A stretch of 64,000 bases of DNA from Saccopteryx bilineata (taxonomy: Eukaryota; Chordata; Mammalia; Chiroptera; Emballonuridae), in the NCBI RefSeq assembly GCF_036850765.1, contig NC_089493.1, forward strand, positions 187,273,140-187,337,139, written 5' to 3'. A program made the position numbers and the translations under genes. The notes below the pieces were generated by a model, which saw only the letters and a list, made by a program, of their open reading frames with translations, searched no databases and was not told the origin of the DNA. This document shows, piece by piece, positions 20,585 to 31,690 of the stretch (position 1 is its first letter; each line of letters starts with the position of its first letter).

Positions 20585-20850
20585 TTTTTTAATTGGCATT
20601 TATTCTTATTCGACATTTACTTTGTTCCAGGTACTAAATTAAACTCATTAGCTATAAAATCTCCTTTTATCCTTACAACAACCTGGTGAGGTAGGTGCTC
20701 AAATCACTTTCTTCCACAAACGAGAACTGTTATTCTAAGAGAGGTAAAATGCCTTGTTGGGACTACATAGCTAGAACAGGGCACGTCAGGCCCATAGTTG
20801 CCAAGTCCACACTCATTAGGGCTGTGTTATCATCCAAGAAGCCATTCCAC
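20585..20850 (-). mobile_element. MIR SINE, antisense
   Basis: 'ttccaggtactaaattaaac', 'acaacaacctggtgaggtag', 'aagagaggtaaaatgcctt' and 'agctagaacagggcacg' are the MIR consensus in reverse. Confidence 0.7.
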
Positions 20851-21319
20851 AGGTGCAATAGTCCTGTCAAGGCTCTTTTTTTAAATCATTTGTTTTTCTA
20901 TTATGTAAAGACAAATCATATTCATAATTAGATAATAATATAAACTCCTAATAGAGCATTTCCTGGGGAGACTTAGGCTAGAAGGTTGATGGCTTTATGT
21001 CCTTGGAATTGTTTTGTTAGATGACATTTTCATTTGCAAAATATACTGTCTTGATTATCTTTTAGATGCAGGTGTACTTACAGATTTTATAAGGTAGATG
21101 TATATATGCAAGTTCCAGAAAATGGATACAATTGAAATACTTCAAGCCTCGATAACTAAAGTAAAAATGGCAGTTTGGATTCAGCCAAATTCTGTAATTG
21201 CCACAAATCCTAAATTTTGTCACATAAATTTGTCAGCAGGATGATAGATATGTATTCAACTTTTGTGCAACGATTAATTTTATGCGCTGACTCAGTAGTA
21301 GCTATTCAACACCAGTGTA
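20851..21319. other. Unassigned AT-rich sequence
   Basis: Nothing recognised. Confidence 0.45.
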
Positions 21320-21680
21320 GCTGTTGCCGTGAGGATAGATTTAGATGTGATTAACATCGAATTCCGCAGCCTTTGAGTAAAAGCAGATTACCCTCCAGAA
21401 TATGGATGGGTCTTATCCAATCAGTTGAAGGTCTTAAGAGAAGAAAACAAAGTCCCCCAAGGAAAGAGGAATTCTATATTCAAACTAACTTTGCACTGAG
21501 GTCTGCAACATGTGCTTTTTTCCTCACTCTCCAGCCTGTTAGCCTGCCCTGCAGATTCAGACTCGCCAAACCCCTAGAGTGGTGTTAGCCAATTCCTGAC
21601 AGAAAATCTTTCCTTCTGTGTATCTATGCATCTTACTGGTTCTGTGTCTCCGGAGAACTCTAATACCACATAACACACAT
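21320..21680 (+). mobile_element. MaLR-like LTR fragment
   Basis: 'gcagattaccctccagaat', 'ccaatcagttgaaggtctta', 'cctgccctgcagattcagac' and 'ggttctgtgtctccggagaa' ending near 'ctctaatacca' match a common ancient MaLR-type LTR 3' end. Subfamily not assigned. Confidence 0.6.
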
Positions 21681-22049
21681 GTGAAGGAAGAGCGTCTAAC
21701 AGTTTTACTTTTATGTTATTTGTTAAAGCAGTCACAAAGGTGTAGTGAGTTTTAAGAAGAGGAGAAATAGACTTCACTTCTGGATAGGGAATGTCAGGGC
21801 TCTGGAGAGCATGCCAACTCCCAAAGTGGCAATAACGCCAAGGTCATTTTTGTAAAATATAACCTGACATGTATCCTGTGTCCTGATTTGTGATTGTTTT
21901 TACTTGTTATTAAATCAAATGCCTCCATCTATTTCCCCTCTTCAAGAAACATTTTCTCTCCTTCATTGATCCGCACTTTCCCTCGCTGATGGGGCTTAAT
22001 ACTTATCATTGGTGCAATTTGGCCTTTAAATACCATTTTATATATTGTG
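21681..22049. other. Unassigned sequence, no gene seen
   Basis: Nothing recognised. Confidence 0.45.
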
Positions 22050-22262
22050 CTCTGTAACCAGAGGTCATAGTAGAAAAAATAAAGTATAAATTTGGAATTA
22101 GGCAAGGTTCAAACCCACCTCTGCTACATATCATTGGGACGATTGATGAACTACTTCTTGGAGTCTCAGTTTTCCTGTCTATAAAATGGGAAAATAATAA
22201 TACCCATCTCATGGTATTGATACACAAAATAATTGATATAACATTTATTAGGAATTTTTTGT
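22050..22262 (+). mobile_element. MIR SINE
   Basis: 'ttcaaacccacctctgctac', 'gagtctcagttttcctgtc' and 'ataaaatgggaaaataataa' are MIR landmarks in order. Confidence 0.75.
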
Positions 22263-22366
22263 GATTGTAACTATTTGAAGTATGCATTGTAATGATTTGA
22301 TATATATTATAAAAGGACTCCCAAATCTAGTTCATTAACACATCTATCACCTCACATATTTAGTTT

Positions 22367-22426
<60 letters not shown>
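22367..22426. repeat. (AT)n(AC)n compound microsatellite
   Basis: Alternating AT units pass directly into about 19 AC units. Confidence 0.95.
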
Positions 22427-22427
<1 letters not shown>

Positions 22428-22543
22428 CTTTTGGGGTAAGAGCATTTATGTTTGACTCACAGAAAATGTCAGTCATATAATAAATACATTATTAACAATT
22501 ATAGTTAAAATTTTTCTTTAGATCCTTAGACCTTATTCATCTT

Positions 22544-22938
22544 TTTTTTTCTTTAAATTAATTTTAATTTATTGTGTTAACATGGATTCAAGCATCCCAC
22601 TGAATACAACACCCTCCCTCCTCCCCCATGTCCCTACCTATACCCCCTTTGCCCCCCTCCCCCAACTTCCACCCCCTTCCCTCTGGGACCTGCTGTCCTG
22701 CTATCTGTATTTCTGTGTTATGTACATATAGTTTCACTAACCCCTTCACCTTCTCTGATCCCATGCCCTCAACCCCCTTCCCTCTGACAGCTGTCCCTCT
22801 GGTCCCTGTGACCTCGCCTCTGCCTCTGTTTCGTTCCTCAGTTCATTTTGTTCATTAGGTTCCACATATAAGTGAGATCATATGATATTTGTCTTTCTCT
22901 GCCTGGCTTATTTCACTCAGCATGATAGTCTCCAGGTC
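22544..22938 (-). mobile_element. Younger truncated L1 3' end inside older L1
   Basis: T-rich start (tail in reverse), C-rich 3' UTR-like text, then 'acatataagtgagatcatat' and 'ttatttcactcagcatgata'. Target duplication CCTTATTCATCTT at 22531-22543 and 22939-22951 is perfect, proving a separate later insertion. Confidence 0.85.
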
Positions 22939-23061
22939 CCTTATTCATCTTATATCTGAAAGTTTGTACCCTTTTACCAAATTTTTTCTATTTCCCCCAA
23001 GTACACTTGGATTCTGCTAACCTCTTTTCTACTGTTTCTATGAGTTTGACTTGCTTCCTTT

Positions 23062-23502
23062 TTATTTATGTTTCTTATTTTATTTTTTTACTTTAATTTT
23101 TTATGTAGTGAGAGGAGGGGAGGCAGAGAGACAGACTCCTGCTTGTGCCTCAACCAGAATCCACCCAGCAAGCCCACTAGAGGGTGATGTTCTGCCCATC
23201 TGGAGCATTGCTCCATTGCTCAGCAACTGAGCTCTTCTTAGTAGCTGAGGTGGAGGCCATGGAGCCATCTTCAGTGCCTGGGGCCAACTTGGTCCAATCA
23301 AGTTATGGCTGTGAGAGGTGTAGAGGAGAGGGAGGGAGAGGGACAGAAGGAGGACAGAGAGAGAGAGAGAGAGAGAGAGAAAGATGACAGGGAGAGGGGT
23401 GGAGAAACAGATGGGTGCTTCTCCTGTGTGCCCTGGCCAGGAATTGAACCTGGGACAACCACCTTGCCGGCTGATGCTCTACCACTGAGCCAACTGGCCA
23501 GG
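23062..23502 (-). mobile_element. VES-type SINE, A-type head, antisense, older
   Basis: Head at the right (reverse complement CCTGGCCAGTTGGCTCAGTG), with an expanded (GA)n at about 23357-23381 and a T-rich left tail. The 22-bp unit occurs once. Target duplications are blurred in the flanking T-rich DNA, so the left edge is approximate. Confidence 0.85.
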
Positions 23503-23792
23503 ACTTCTTTTTTTTTTTTTTAAGAACCCACATATAAGTGATTCCATGCAGTGTCACTCTTTCTCTATCTGGCTTATTTCACTTACCATAATTCCATTGA
23601 GGTCCATTCACATTGTTACAAATGCCAAGATTTCCTTCTTTCTCCTGACTGAATGATATTCCAATATATATATATATATGTGTGTGTCTGCCATAAATAT
23701 GTATTTAGGTTTGTTATTAATTTATATGCAAATATATATATGAATAAATATGTTTATATTTTAAAATATAAAATGAATATATATAAATATAG

Positions 23793-23797
23793 TGAAA

Positions 23798-23832
<35 letters not shown>
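23793..23832. repeat. (AT)n microsatellite
   Basis: About 16 TA units, within the old L1. Confidence 0.9.
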
Positions 23833-23834
<2 letters not shown>

Positions 23835-24320
23835 ACATCTTTTTTATCCATTCATCTGTTGATGGTCATTTGTTGTGTGTCCATGTCTTGGCTATACTTC
23901 AGTGAACATGGCAGTATAGGCATCCCTTCGTTAGCCTGTTTTCATTTCCTTTGGTTATATACCCAAAAGTGGAAGCGCTAGAGCATATGATAGTTCTCTT
24001 TTTAATTTGTTGAGGAACTTCCATACTGTTATCCATAGTGGCTGCACCAATGGACAGTCTCATCAATAGTGCGCCAGGGTTCTGTTTAATCCACACGCTG
24101 GATTAAAGAGAGATTAATGTCGGTACATTGAGTATGTTTTGCCTTTCTGATAGTAGCCATTCTAACAAGTGTGAGGTGATATCCACTGTAGTTTTGATTT
24201 GTGTTTCCCTGTTAACGAGTGATGTTGACCATTGTTTTATGCACCTGTTGGCCATTTATATGTCTTCTTTGGAAAAATGTCTATTTGTTTCCTCTGCCAA
24301 CTTGAAATATATGTATTTCA

Positions 24321-25839
24321 ATAACAATAAAAACAAAAATATACATATATATTTTTTTGCTCTTGTGACTTCTTTACAAATTATAATTATATAGGCCATA
24401 TTGTCACACAAAATGTAACTTTGTGTATACTTCAGATTCCAGTGGAGGATCTAAGTTATTTTAATGGAAATATTGTTGCTCTTAAGACCTGATAAAGCTC
24501 ATGAAGGGAAACCAACAGGTTACTATAAATATGTATGATGTCCCTAAGGGTCTTTAGTAGTGAAGATCATTTACTCCAGACTTGGCAGTTGGTAATGCAT
24601 GATCTCCTAGGATTTGTGCAGCTATAAAATTAGGTATAAACTTTTTGAATTTGTTATAAACTAATACTTTTGCAGCATGCAGAGCTATACATACTTTGGC
24701 TGTTGCACTAGATTTAAATGAAATAGCATAATATATGGTATGGACAAAAGATTTTAAGAACATTGTGGTGATTGGGATTTTTAAGCAGTTATATCTAATT
24801 GCACTTGCTTTGCTGAGATAAGAGGACTGACTAAATTAGGTGTCAGCATTCCAAGATAAAAGAAATAATTTTGTCTCCAAATGATAAGTTTTTCAACCTT
24901 ATGTATGTGAAAAGGGTATGTTATACAAATAACTTCTAAGATTTCCCAAACTTAACATTTTAAAATTATATATAAATAATATTTGTCTATAGTCTAAATT
25001 AAATTCCCAGTTTTCTTTGCTCAACAAAATGTTTTCAAATCATGAGATCTTAATGCATGTAAATAGTGGGACTTATCAAAACAAAATCAGAAATCCAGTT
25101 TATCTTTAAAATATAATTAGAAGACTGCCCATGTTGGTATCACATTCCCATACCACCAATAAATTGGAATGGAGTAGTGGCTGTCCTATAAAATGATACT
25201 GTCTTGACCAGGTTAATGCTAGACCCATTTTACTCATTAACATCAACTGTTTTGTCCCTGCATTAATATGAATTTGAGTCCTCAGTTATGAGCAAACCAA
25301 AGTCTCTCCTTTCTCAGTTCATTCTAACAGACTCATCTCACATAGTGTATAATGTCATAATATTAAACTGTAGGGATACAGACCTTTTTTACATAGTAAA
25401 ATGTGGGTGTAAGAAAGGTACTAGTAAAATTGCATCGCTAGTTTGGAGCTATAGAATATCAGACTAAATTATTGCTCTGGTTCAGTTAAGTGGAATAATA
25501 GTAGAAAAGTAGTAGTGTGGATGTCTCTGAATACTGTGACAGACTAGATAAGCAGAGAAGCCTTTCCACAATAAAGATCTAGGTTCACCTGGGAATGGAA
25601 GTGACAACATATATATCAGTGTTGGGCTGGGCTTGCACAAGGTCATGGAAACCTTCATGGGCCCTCTCCACCACACATCTGAGAAAAGTCGTAACTAAGT
25701 TTTTACTTGATGAGGAGACAGAATTACAGGCACAGCACATATGTAATAAGTGAAGACATTTTCATCACTCTAAGAAGAAACCATACCCACTAGCCATCAC
25801 TCCCCATTTTCTCCTGTCTTCTCAGCCCTGAGCGAGTTC
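24321..25839. other. AT-rich sequence, no gene seen
   Basis: No recognised repeat or exon. Short frames such as 24554-24763 and 25482-25676 (minus) lack recognisable domains. Confidence 0.45.
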
Positions 25840-26088
25840 TAATGTCCTTTCTGCCTCTATGGATTTGCCTGTCTGTTTTGGACATTCCATAGAAATGGAA
25901 TCATACACTATGTGACTGGCTTCTGTTGCATAGCATGTTTCCAGGTTCATTCACATTGCAGCATGTCTACAATTAGACAACGCTTATGTTTGCAAAATTC
26001 TGTGAATATGTTAACAGCCACTGAATTGTATACTTTGAATGGGTCATTTGTGTGGTGTATAAATTATATGTCAATAAAGCTATTACAG
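25840..26088 (+). mobile_element. Old L1 3' end
   Basis: 'aatggaatcatacactatgt', 'gcatgtttccaggttcattc', 'cactgaattgtatactttga' and 'tatgtcaataaagctatta' are L1M-type 3' UTR landmarks with an AATAAA-like end. Confidence 0.75.
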
Positions 26089-26433
26089 CCTGACCAGGCG
26101 GTGGCATAGTGGATAGAGCGTTGGACTGGGATCCCGAGGAGGACCCAGGTTCAAGACCCCGAGGTCACCAGCTTGAGCCGGGTTCATCTGGTTTGAGTAA
26201 AATCTTACTCGGATCCAAGCTTACTTGGATCTTACTTGGATCCAAGGTCGAGCAAGGGCTTACTCGGTCTGCTGAAGGCCTGCGGTCAAGGCACATATGA
26301 GAAAGCAATCAATGAACAACTAAGGTGTCACAACAAAAAACTAATGATTGATGCTTCTCATCTCTCTGTTCCTGTCTGTCTGTCCTCTCTCTGCCTATCT
26401 CTCTGTCTCTGTAAAAAAAAAATTTTTAATTAA
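26089..26433 (+). mobile_element. VES-type SINE, C-type head, with internal duplication
   Basis: Inserted exactly at the L1 3' terminus: the 16-bp sequence AATAAAGCTATTACAG (26073-26088) recurs at 26434-26449 with one change. The body has an unusual local rearrangement at 26202-26246 where an 18-bp unit repeats at 27-bp spacing and forms a hairpin. Confidence 0.92.
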
Positions 26434-26449
26434 AATAAAGCTATTATAG

Positions 26450-26703
26450 AAAAAATAGGCAAAAAGAAATAAAAAAGAGAAAACAGGTTTGTGCTAACAA
26501 ATTTGAACACTTAAATGAAATAAGTAAATTCTTAGAATACACACCTGAAGACAAGTAAAAACATAAAGACTTTAACAATTAACCAAATGTATTGAGACAA
26601 AAAGATCATCTTATATATAAAATCATCAGAACCAGGTACTTCCTGATAAATTCTTTCAGACTTTAAAGACAAGATTATTTAATACCAACTCTAATAAAAC
26701 TCA
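26450..26703 (+). mobile_element. L1 ORF2 fragment
   Basis: 'cagaaccaggtacttcctga', 'aaattctttcagactttaaa' and 'ttaataccaactctaataaa' correspond to the region before the reverse-transcriptase core of L1 ORF2 (the PGPDG..FYQ zone), but with stops. It follows an L1 3' end, so it is a separate insertion or a rearrangement. Confidence 0.65.
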
Positions 26704-26708
26704 AGAGG

Positions 26709-26735
26709 GGGGGAGGGAAGGAAGGAAGGAGGAGA
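26709..26735. repeat. (GGAA)n-like purine repeat
   Basis: GGGAGGGAAGGAAGGAAGGA-type purine tract. Confidence 0.85.
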
Positions 26736-26744
26736 AAACAAACT

Positions 26745-27135
26745 AAGTTGCTTAACACAGTATTAATTTCTTCTGCTACAGTTCTGGAGGCCAGAAGTCT
26801 GGCATCACAGCGTGGGCAGGACAGTGCTATCTCTGAAGGCTCGGGGTCGGTGGGGAGGTCTTTCCCTTTGCCATTTCCAGCTTCCAGCATCTCCAAGAAG
26901 TTCCTGGCATCCCTCCCATCTCTGCCTGTTGGGTCACATTGCCTCTTCTGTCAAATCTCCCCTGTGTGTCTCTTAACAAAAGAATTGTCAATTAGGTATG
27001 GCGTTTACCTACCTAATCTCAGCTGATATCATTTTAAGAGCCTAGTTATATCAACTAGGACTCTTTTTATCCAAATAAGGACACATGAATAGTTTCTCAG
27101 AATTTTAATGTGGGTGTGTTTTGCAGCCCCCATTC
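26745..27135 (-). mobile_element. MLT1-type LTR (ERVL-MaLR), antisense
   Basis: 'tgctacagttctggaggcc', 'ttgccatttccagcttccag', 'ttttatccaaataaggacac' and 'gtgtgttttgcagcccccat' match reverse MLT1 text. Diverged. Confidence 0.65.
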
Positions 27136-28639
27136 AACCCACTGAGGTATCCTTCTATGCAAATTTATCCCCCCTCAAAAGTAGAGTGAGTCGGTTAAGA
27201 GAGAGATTATGCACACATCTTTCTTTCTTATCTCTTCTCTCATCTGTCCAAGTTATCAAGTTGAGACTTTCTGCCATTTTTATGAACTGACTCGTTGAGA
27301 TGTGTGAGAGATAATGGAAAAGAGAAAAGAGGTGGAAGTTTAGTAGTTCCTTGGTAGCTGTCACAGACACTGGTATTGCCTGCCCAATTACCATCTGTCC
27401 CTTCATCTTTGCCCACAGAGCCCCAGTCTCGTTCAGCACAGCCCTGTGTACCGTGTGATGGACTGAATGGTAATGAGGACACTTGGAGCATGACCGTCCC
27501 TTTGTTGATACTCACTTTCTATAGCTTCTCTCCCAATTCAGGGTGTCCAGTGACAGCATTCTGACCAAAAGAAGGTAAATGGCCATCTTTTTGAATGTCA
27601 TAAAAATTTTTCCTCTCTTATGGAAGGAAATTTCTACTCTCTTCCCTCCTCTATGCTTAGATCAGTGGTGTGGCTAGAGTTGTGGTATGAGCTATGGGAC
27701 TTTGACACCCTGCTTAAGATGAAAACCCCACGAGAAGAACAAAGCAGGAGCTTGTTTCACCAGTCTTCTAATTGCCTTGTTTAGACTTATCTAAATTAGA
27801 TGAATATTATATTATGTGAGCTTAAACATCCCTACCTAAAATCATAGGCAACGACTTTTCCAATGCTCTTTATTCCTCCATTTTTTTGGGGGGGGTATTT
27901 GCAGACAGTAAACAGCATCATAATTTTTTCTTATATAGAATCACTTTTAAAAGGTAAGAAACTAGAGGAAATATCTGTTAGTGGAAATTATTTTCAGCAG
28001 CTACTACTACCTGTTAGAATGAGGAATGTGCTTGTTACAGCCCTTTTCTGTGCTACTTGCTCTCCCTTGAATAATTGAATATTATTGACTGTGCTTTTAT
28101 GGTAGAAAGAAAATTAAATCCTAATAGACATTAAAATTTTATTCTTTGTTTTCTTATTCTTTTCTACATTTTCTACTAGACAGAACACTGCTAGTTGGTC
28201 CATCCTTCCCCCCTTTTTTGATACAGAAGACAATGCTTAGAGCTGTCACATTATCATATCTGCCTGACAGATGTTCCTGGCAAATACAATGTTGACAGAG
28301 GCAATTGACACCCAGCATCTAAAACCTCTCTTCAGATTATTGACCTATGACTCTGAGAAGAACAGCCTTTGATAGCCTGACAATCACAACCTTGGTGTTT
28401 AAAAAGTACCTGTTTAAATGCCAGAGCTACTCCCACAGAGATTTCAAGAGGTGCGCCTGATGCTGACGTGCTGGTTGGACACAGATTGTTGTGTGATCTC
28501 ATGGTGTCATCCAGTCCCCTGCCTATGAAGGCTTCCTGTGTGCCGATTACACTCACTCTGGTTCTGAACCAGTTCCTGTACTAGCTTCTGCCGTAAGTTT
28601 CAAACTCTTACATCTGGCCGTCTCCTTACCACTGCGACT
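27136..28639. other. Unassigned sequence, no gene seen
   Basis: Mixed composition. Frames at 27155-27439 and 27240-27515 (minus) have no recognised domain. No transposon assigned with confidence. Confidence 0.4.
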
Positions 28640-30620
28640 TGAAGGTTTGATAAATATTTCAAACATAACCTACACAAAAACAAACATCTTCTCTTTCTTG
28701 TTATTTTGTTTGACTCAAAATGTATTTTGTCAGATGTTAAGAAAACTAGTATAAGTGGTTTGGTTTTATTTGGTGTGTATTTACCTTACATATTTTCCAG
28801 TCTTTTATGTTTTCATTTAATTATAACAGTGCAGAAAAATGCGAATACACATTCATCTCACTGATTTATTACACAGTGAACACCCATGTATCTATTCTAT
28901 TAGTCAAAAGAGAGGACATCGCCAGTCCTCTGGAAGCTGGCTTTGATACTCACCTGTCCCTGCCGCCTTCCTCTTCTCTTGGGTGGACATTTCCTTGACC
29001 TTTAAACTCTAATTTAGTTTCCCTTGCTTTTCAAACCTCTAGCCGTGGAATCTTGTGCACATCTTGGGTCTAGCTGCTTTGCTCAGAATGACGTGTGTGT
29101 GATTGATGCATGTTATTGCACACAGCTCTGTTTCCATTGCTTTCCTTGCAGTGTTCTCTGAAATACAAAGAAATATTCCAGGAGCACACCATTTGTCAAT
29201 TTAAGCGCAGGTGGACATTGGGGTTTTCTCCAGCGTTAGTGCATAAAAGGTGACTCTGGACCCCGTGGTGCACAGCCTTCGTGAATACACTGGTACGTTT
29301 TCTCTGGGGCACACATGAATGCATTTCACTTAGGCATATCATATACTGGTTCATTTGTTCAACTTTAGACGATAACGACAAACTGTTTTCAGAGGTGTCC
29401 CTATCGGTGGACAATGCCACCACCAGTATTTGAGTGTAGCACATCCTCCCCAATGCTAGGTCTTATGAATCCTTCTTATTTTAGTCCCTTTGATGAATAT
29501 AGAGTGACATTCCACTGTGGTTTTACATCGCAATTTCCTTTACTGCTAATAACGCACATTTATTCCTTTTCTCTGTGTGAATTGTCATTCCATTCACTTG
29601 CTCTTTTTTTATTTTCTTTTCCTTTTGGACTGGATGTCATTTTCGTGCTGTTATATTAACAGTGTTTTGATATGGGTCTATGCTCTCCTCCTGCAGCTTG
29701 TCTTTGATTCTCCTGATGCTATCATCGGATAAATTGAAGTTTCTAAATGTTTAATTTATCACTCTTTTTGCTTATAGTTAGTGCCAACCATTTAATAGCT
29801 ATTCCCCTAGTCTTCCAGACCATAAAAATAGTCTCCTAATATCCTGTTGGGCCTTTTAAATATAGGTCCACCTTGCCTTTGGAATTAACCGTTGTGCCTA
29901 AAGTGAAGCACATATTTCATTTCATATTTCCATATAATTGAAGAGATTGAATTAAATCAATCATTTATTGAAATAACTGTCTATTCTTCACTCCTTTGCA
30001 ATTCCACCTTTATATAAATCAAGTGTCCATAAAGATATAGATCTGCTCCGAACTTTCTAATAATGTTCCATCGGTCTGTGGACAATTAATAATGCCAAAC
30101 CGTCTGAGCTACTGTAGCTTTATAGTAAGTATTGAGCAGCCTCACCCTCCTGGTCTCCATCAGGGCTCTCTTGGCTATTATTGGCTCTTTGTATTTCTAT
30201 ATAAATTTTAGAATTAGCTGGGAAAGATTTATGAAGAGAGGGAGAGGGCTGCAATTGCATTGAATCTACATACAAAGCTGGCATAATCGACTTTTTTTCA
30301 ATGCTAGTACAAGTATAATTAAATCTTTTGTTTTAACCTGTGAATGTCGCATTTCTCTTCATTTGTTTTTTTGTTTGTTTGTTTGGTTGTTTTGCTTTAA
30401 GGTAACTCAAAACATTTGGTATTTCTGTGCCTTACACATCATTTGGTAGGTATTTTCTTTGTTGATATCTTATACTGTGTAATCTTTTTTTAAGATTTTA
30501 GTTATCTACCGTGTATTTCCGGTATGAGGACTATCACAGTGTGTGTGTGTACATTGACCTTGTAATCGATATTTTTTACCAGTTGTATTGATTTTAATAA
30601 CTTTGTATTTTTTTACTTTT
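28640..30620 (-). mobile_element. Ancient L1 ORF2/3' remnant, antisense
   Basis: Plus-strand phrases 'agtgacattccactgtggtt', 'tactgtagctttatagtaag', 'tatataaattttagaattag' and 'tgcattgaatctacatac' are the standard L1 ORF2 sequence read in reverse. Nearly 2 kb, riddled with stops and indels. Confidence 0.7.
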
Positions 30621-31034
30621 TTAAAACTTTACACATGGGCAACTACTATGAGGTATTGTGGATAATAGTTTATATTTCAGGTACTTGGTCAAGTAAAATT
30701 GTATGTGTTAATAGGGGTGAGGAAAACTTTTTAAAAGTAGAGACATGTACTTGGGCTTTCCCAATTTTAGCAGTAGGATGCCCATTGATCTTAGCCAAAT
30801 GACTGTACTCCTTAGATTTCCTTTGATTGCCAAAGGAATGGGCATAATACCAAAACAGATCTGGTCGGTCTTCACCAAGAACCTGTGAAGACCAACCCAA
30901 CGGCTTTTGTCTAACTCTTAAATAACCGTCTTAGTATAACTCCAAACCAGAGCCATCAGTATACACCCTAATGACTTCAGCTGTGATCAGCATATGGTTT
31001 AATAAGCGGACTACCAGGCAGTTAGCCCTTACAG
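30621..31034. other. Unassigned sequence with a 76-codon minus frame
   Basis: A minus-strand frame at 30670-30900 has fairly varied amino-acid composition but matches nothing I recognise. It may be a fossil of a retro-element or pseudogene. Confidence 0.35.
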
Positions 31035-31490
31035 GTCAGTGTTGCTTGTTTCCTAAGGCTGCCGAAATAGATTGCCGTCAACTTCATGATTTTATACAAC
31101 TGAAATTCTATCTCTCGCCGTTCTGGAGGGTCAGCTCCTCCTGGAGGTCCTGAGGAGGAATCAGCGCCATGCCTTCTTCCAGCTTCTGTGGCTCTGGCTG
31201 ACCTTGACATTCCTTGGCCGATAGCTGCATAGTGTAATTACACTCTCTGCCTCCGTCTTCACAGGACTGCAACACGGGCCTCTTTCTAATTCTCTGCATC
31301 TCCTCCTGTCTCCTTCCCCTTTCTCTTATGAGGATACCAGTCATTGGATTTAGGGAGGCTCTCATCCTTCCATCCTTAATTTAATTATACCTACAAAGAA
31401 TACATTTCCAAATAGGGTCATATTCACAGGAAGTGGGTGTTAAGACTTGGACATATCATCATGAGGTCATTATTCAAGCCATTATAGTCA
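31035..31490 (-). mobile_element. MLT1-type LTR (ERVL-MaLR), antisense
   Basis: 'tgtttcctaaggctgccgaa', 'gccatgccttcttccagctt', 'cctgtctccttcccctttct' and 'aaatagggtcatattcacag' are the expected reverse MLT1 order. Confidence 0.75.
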
Positions 31491-31589
31491 GTAAATAAGT
31501 AAAACTTATTACACTTGATACTTAGAAAATAACATTAGGTGCTGAACATAAAATATGTGATCAAATTTCTTTCATAAAAATTGTCTACA

Positions 31590-31685
31590 TCAATTGGTTC
31601 CTGTACATGCCCTGACCAGGGATCGAACCGGCAACCTATGTGCTTCTGGACAGTCTCTAACCAACTGAGGTATCACACCAGTGTT
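31590..31685 (-). mobile_element. Old tRNA-derived SINE head fragment
   Basis: 'catgccctgaccagggatcg' and 'ctctaaccaactgaggtat' resemble a VES1-type SINE head in reverse, including a B-box-like GGTTCGATCCC (reverse complement). The body is missing. Confidence 0.6.
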
Positions 31686-31690
31686 GAACT

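Larger units (their letters stand above)
22283..24320 (-). mobile_element. Old L1 3' region, antisense, with two insertions
   Basis: On the minus strand this is the 3' part of an L1. Plus-strand phrases such as 'aacacatctatcacctcaca', 'gaaagtttgtacccttttac', 'tggctgcaccaatgg' and 'agccattctaacaagtgtga' are the usual reverse-orientation L1 landmarks. It is interrupted by a younger L1 3' end (22544-22938) and a SINE (about 23062-23502), and contains (AT)n/(AC)n and (AT)n expansions. No open reverse-transcriptase frame survives. Confidence 0.75.
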
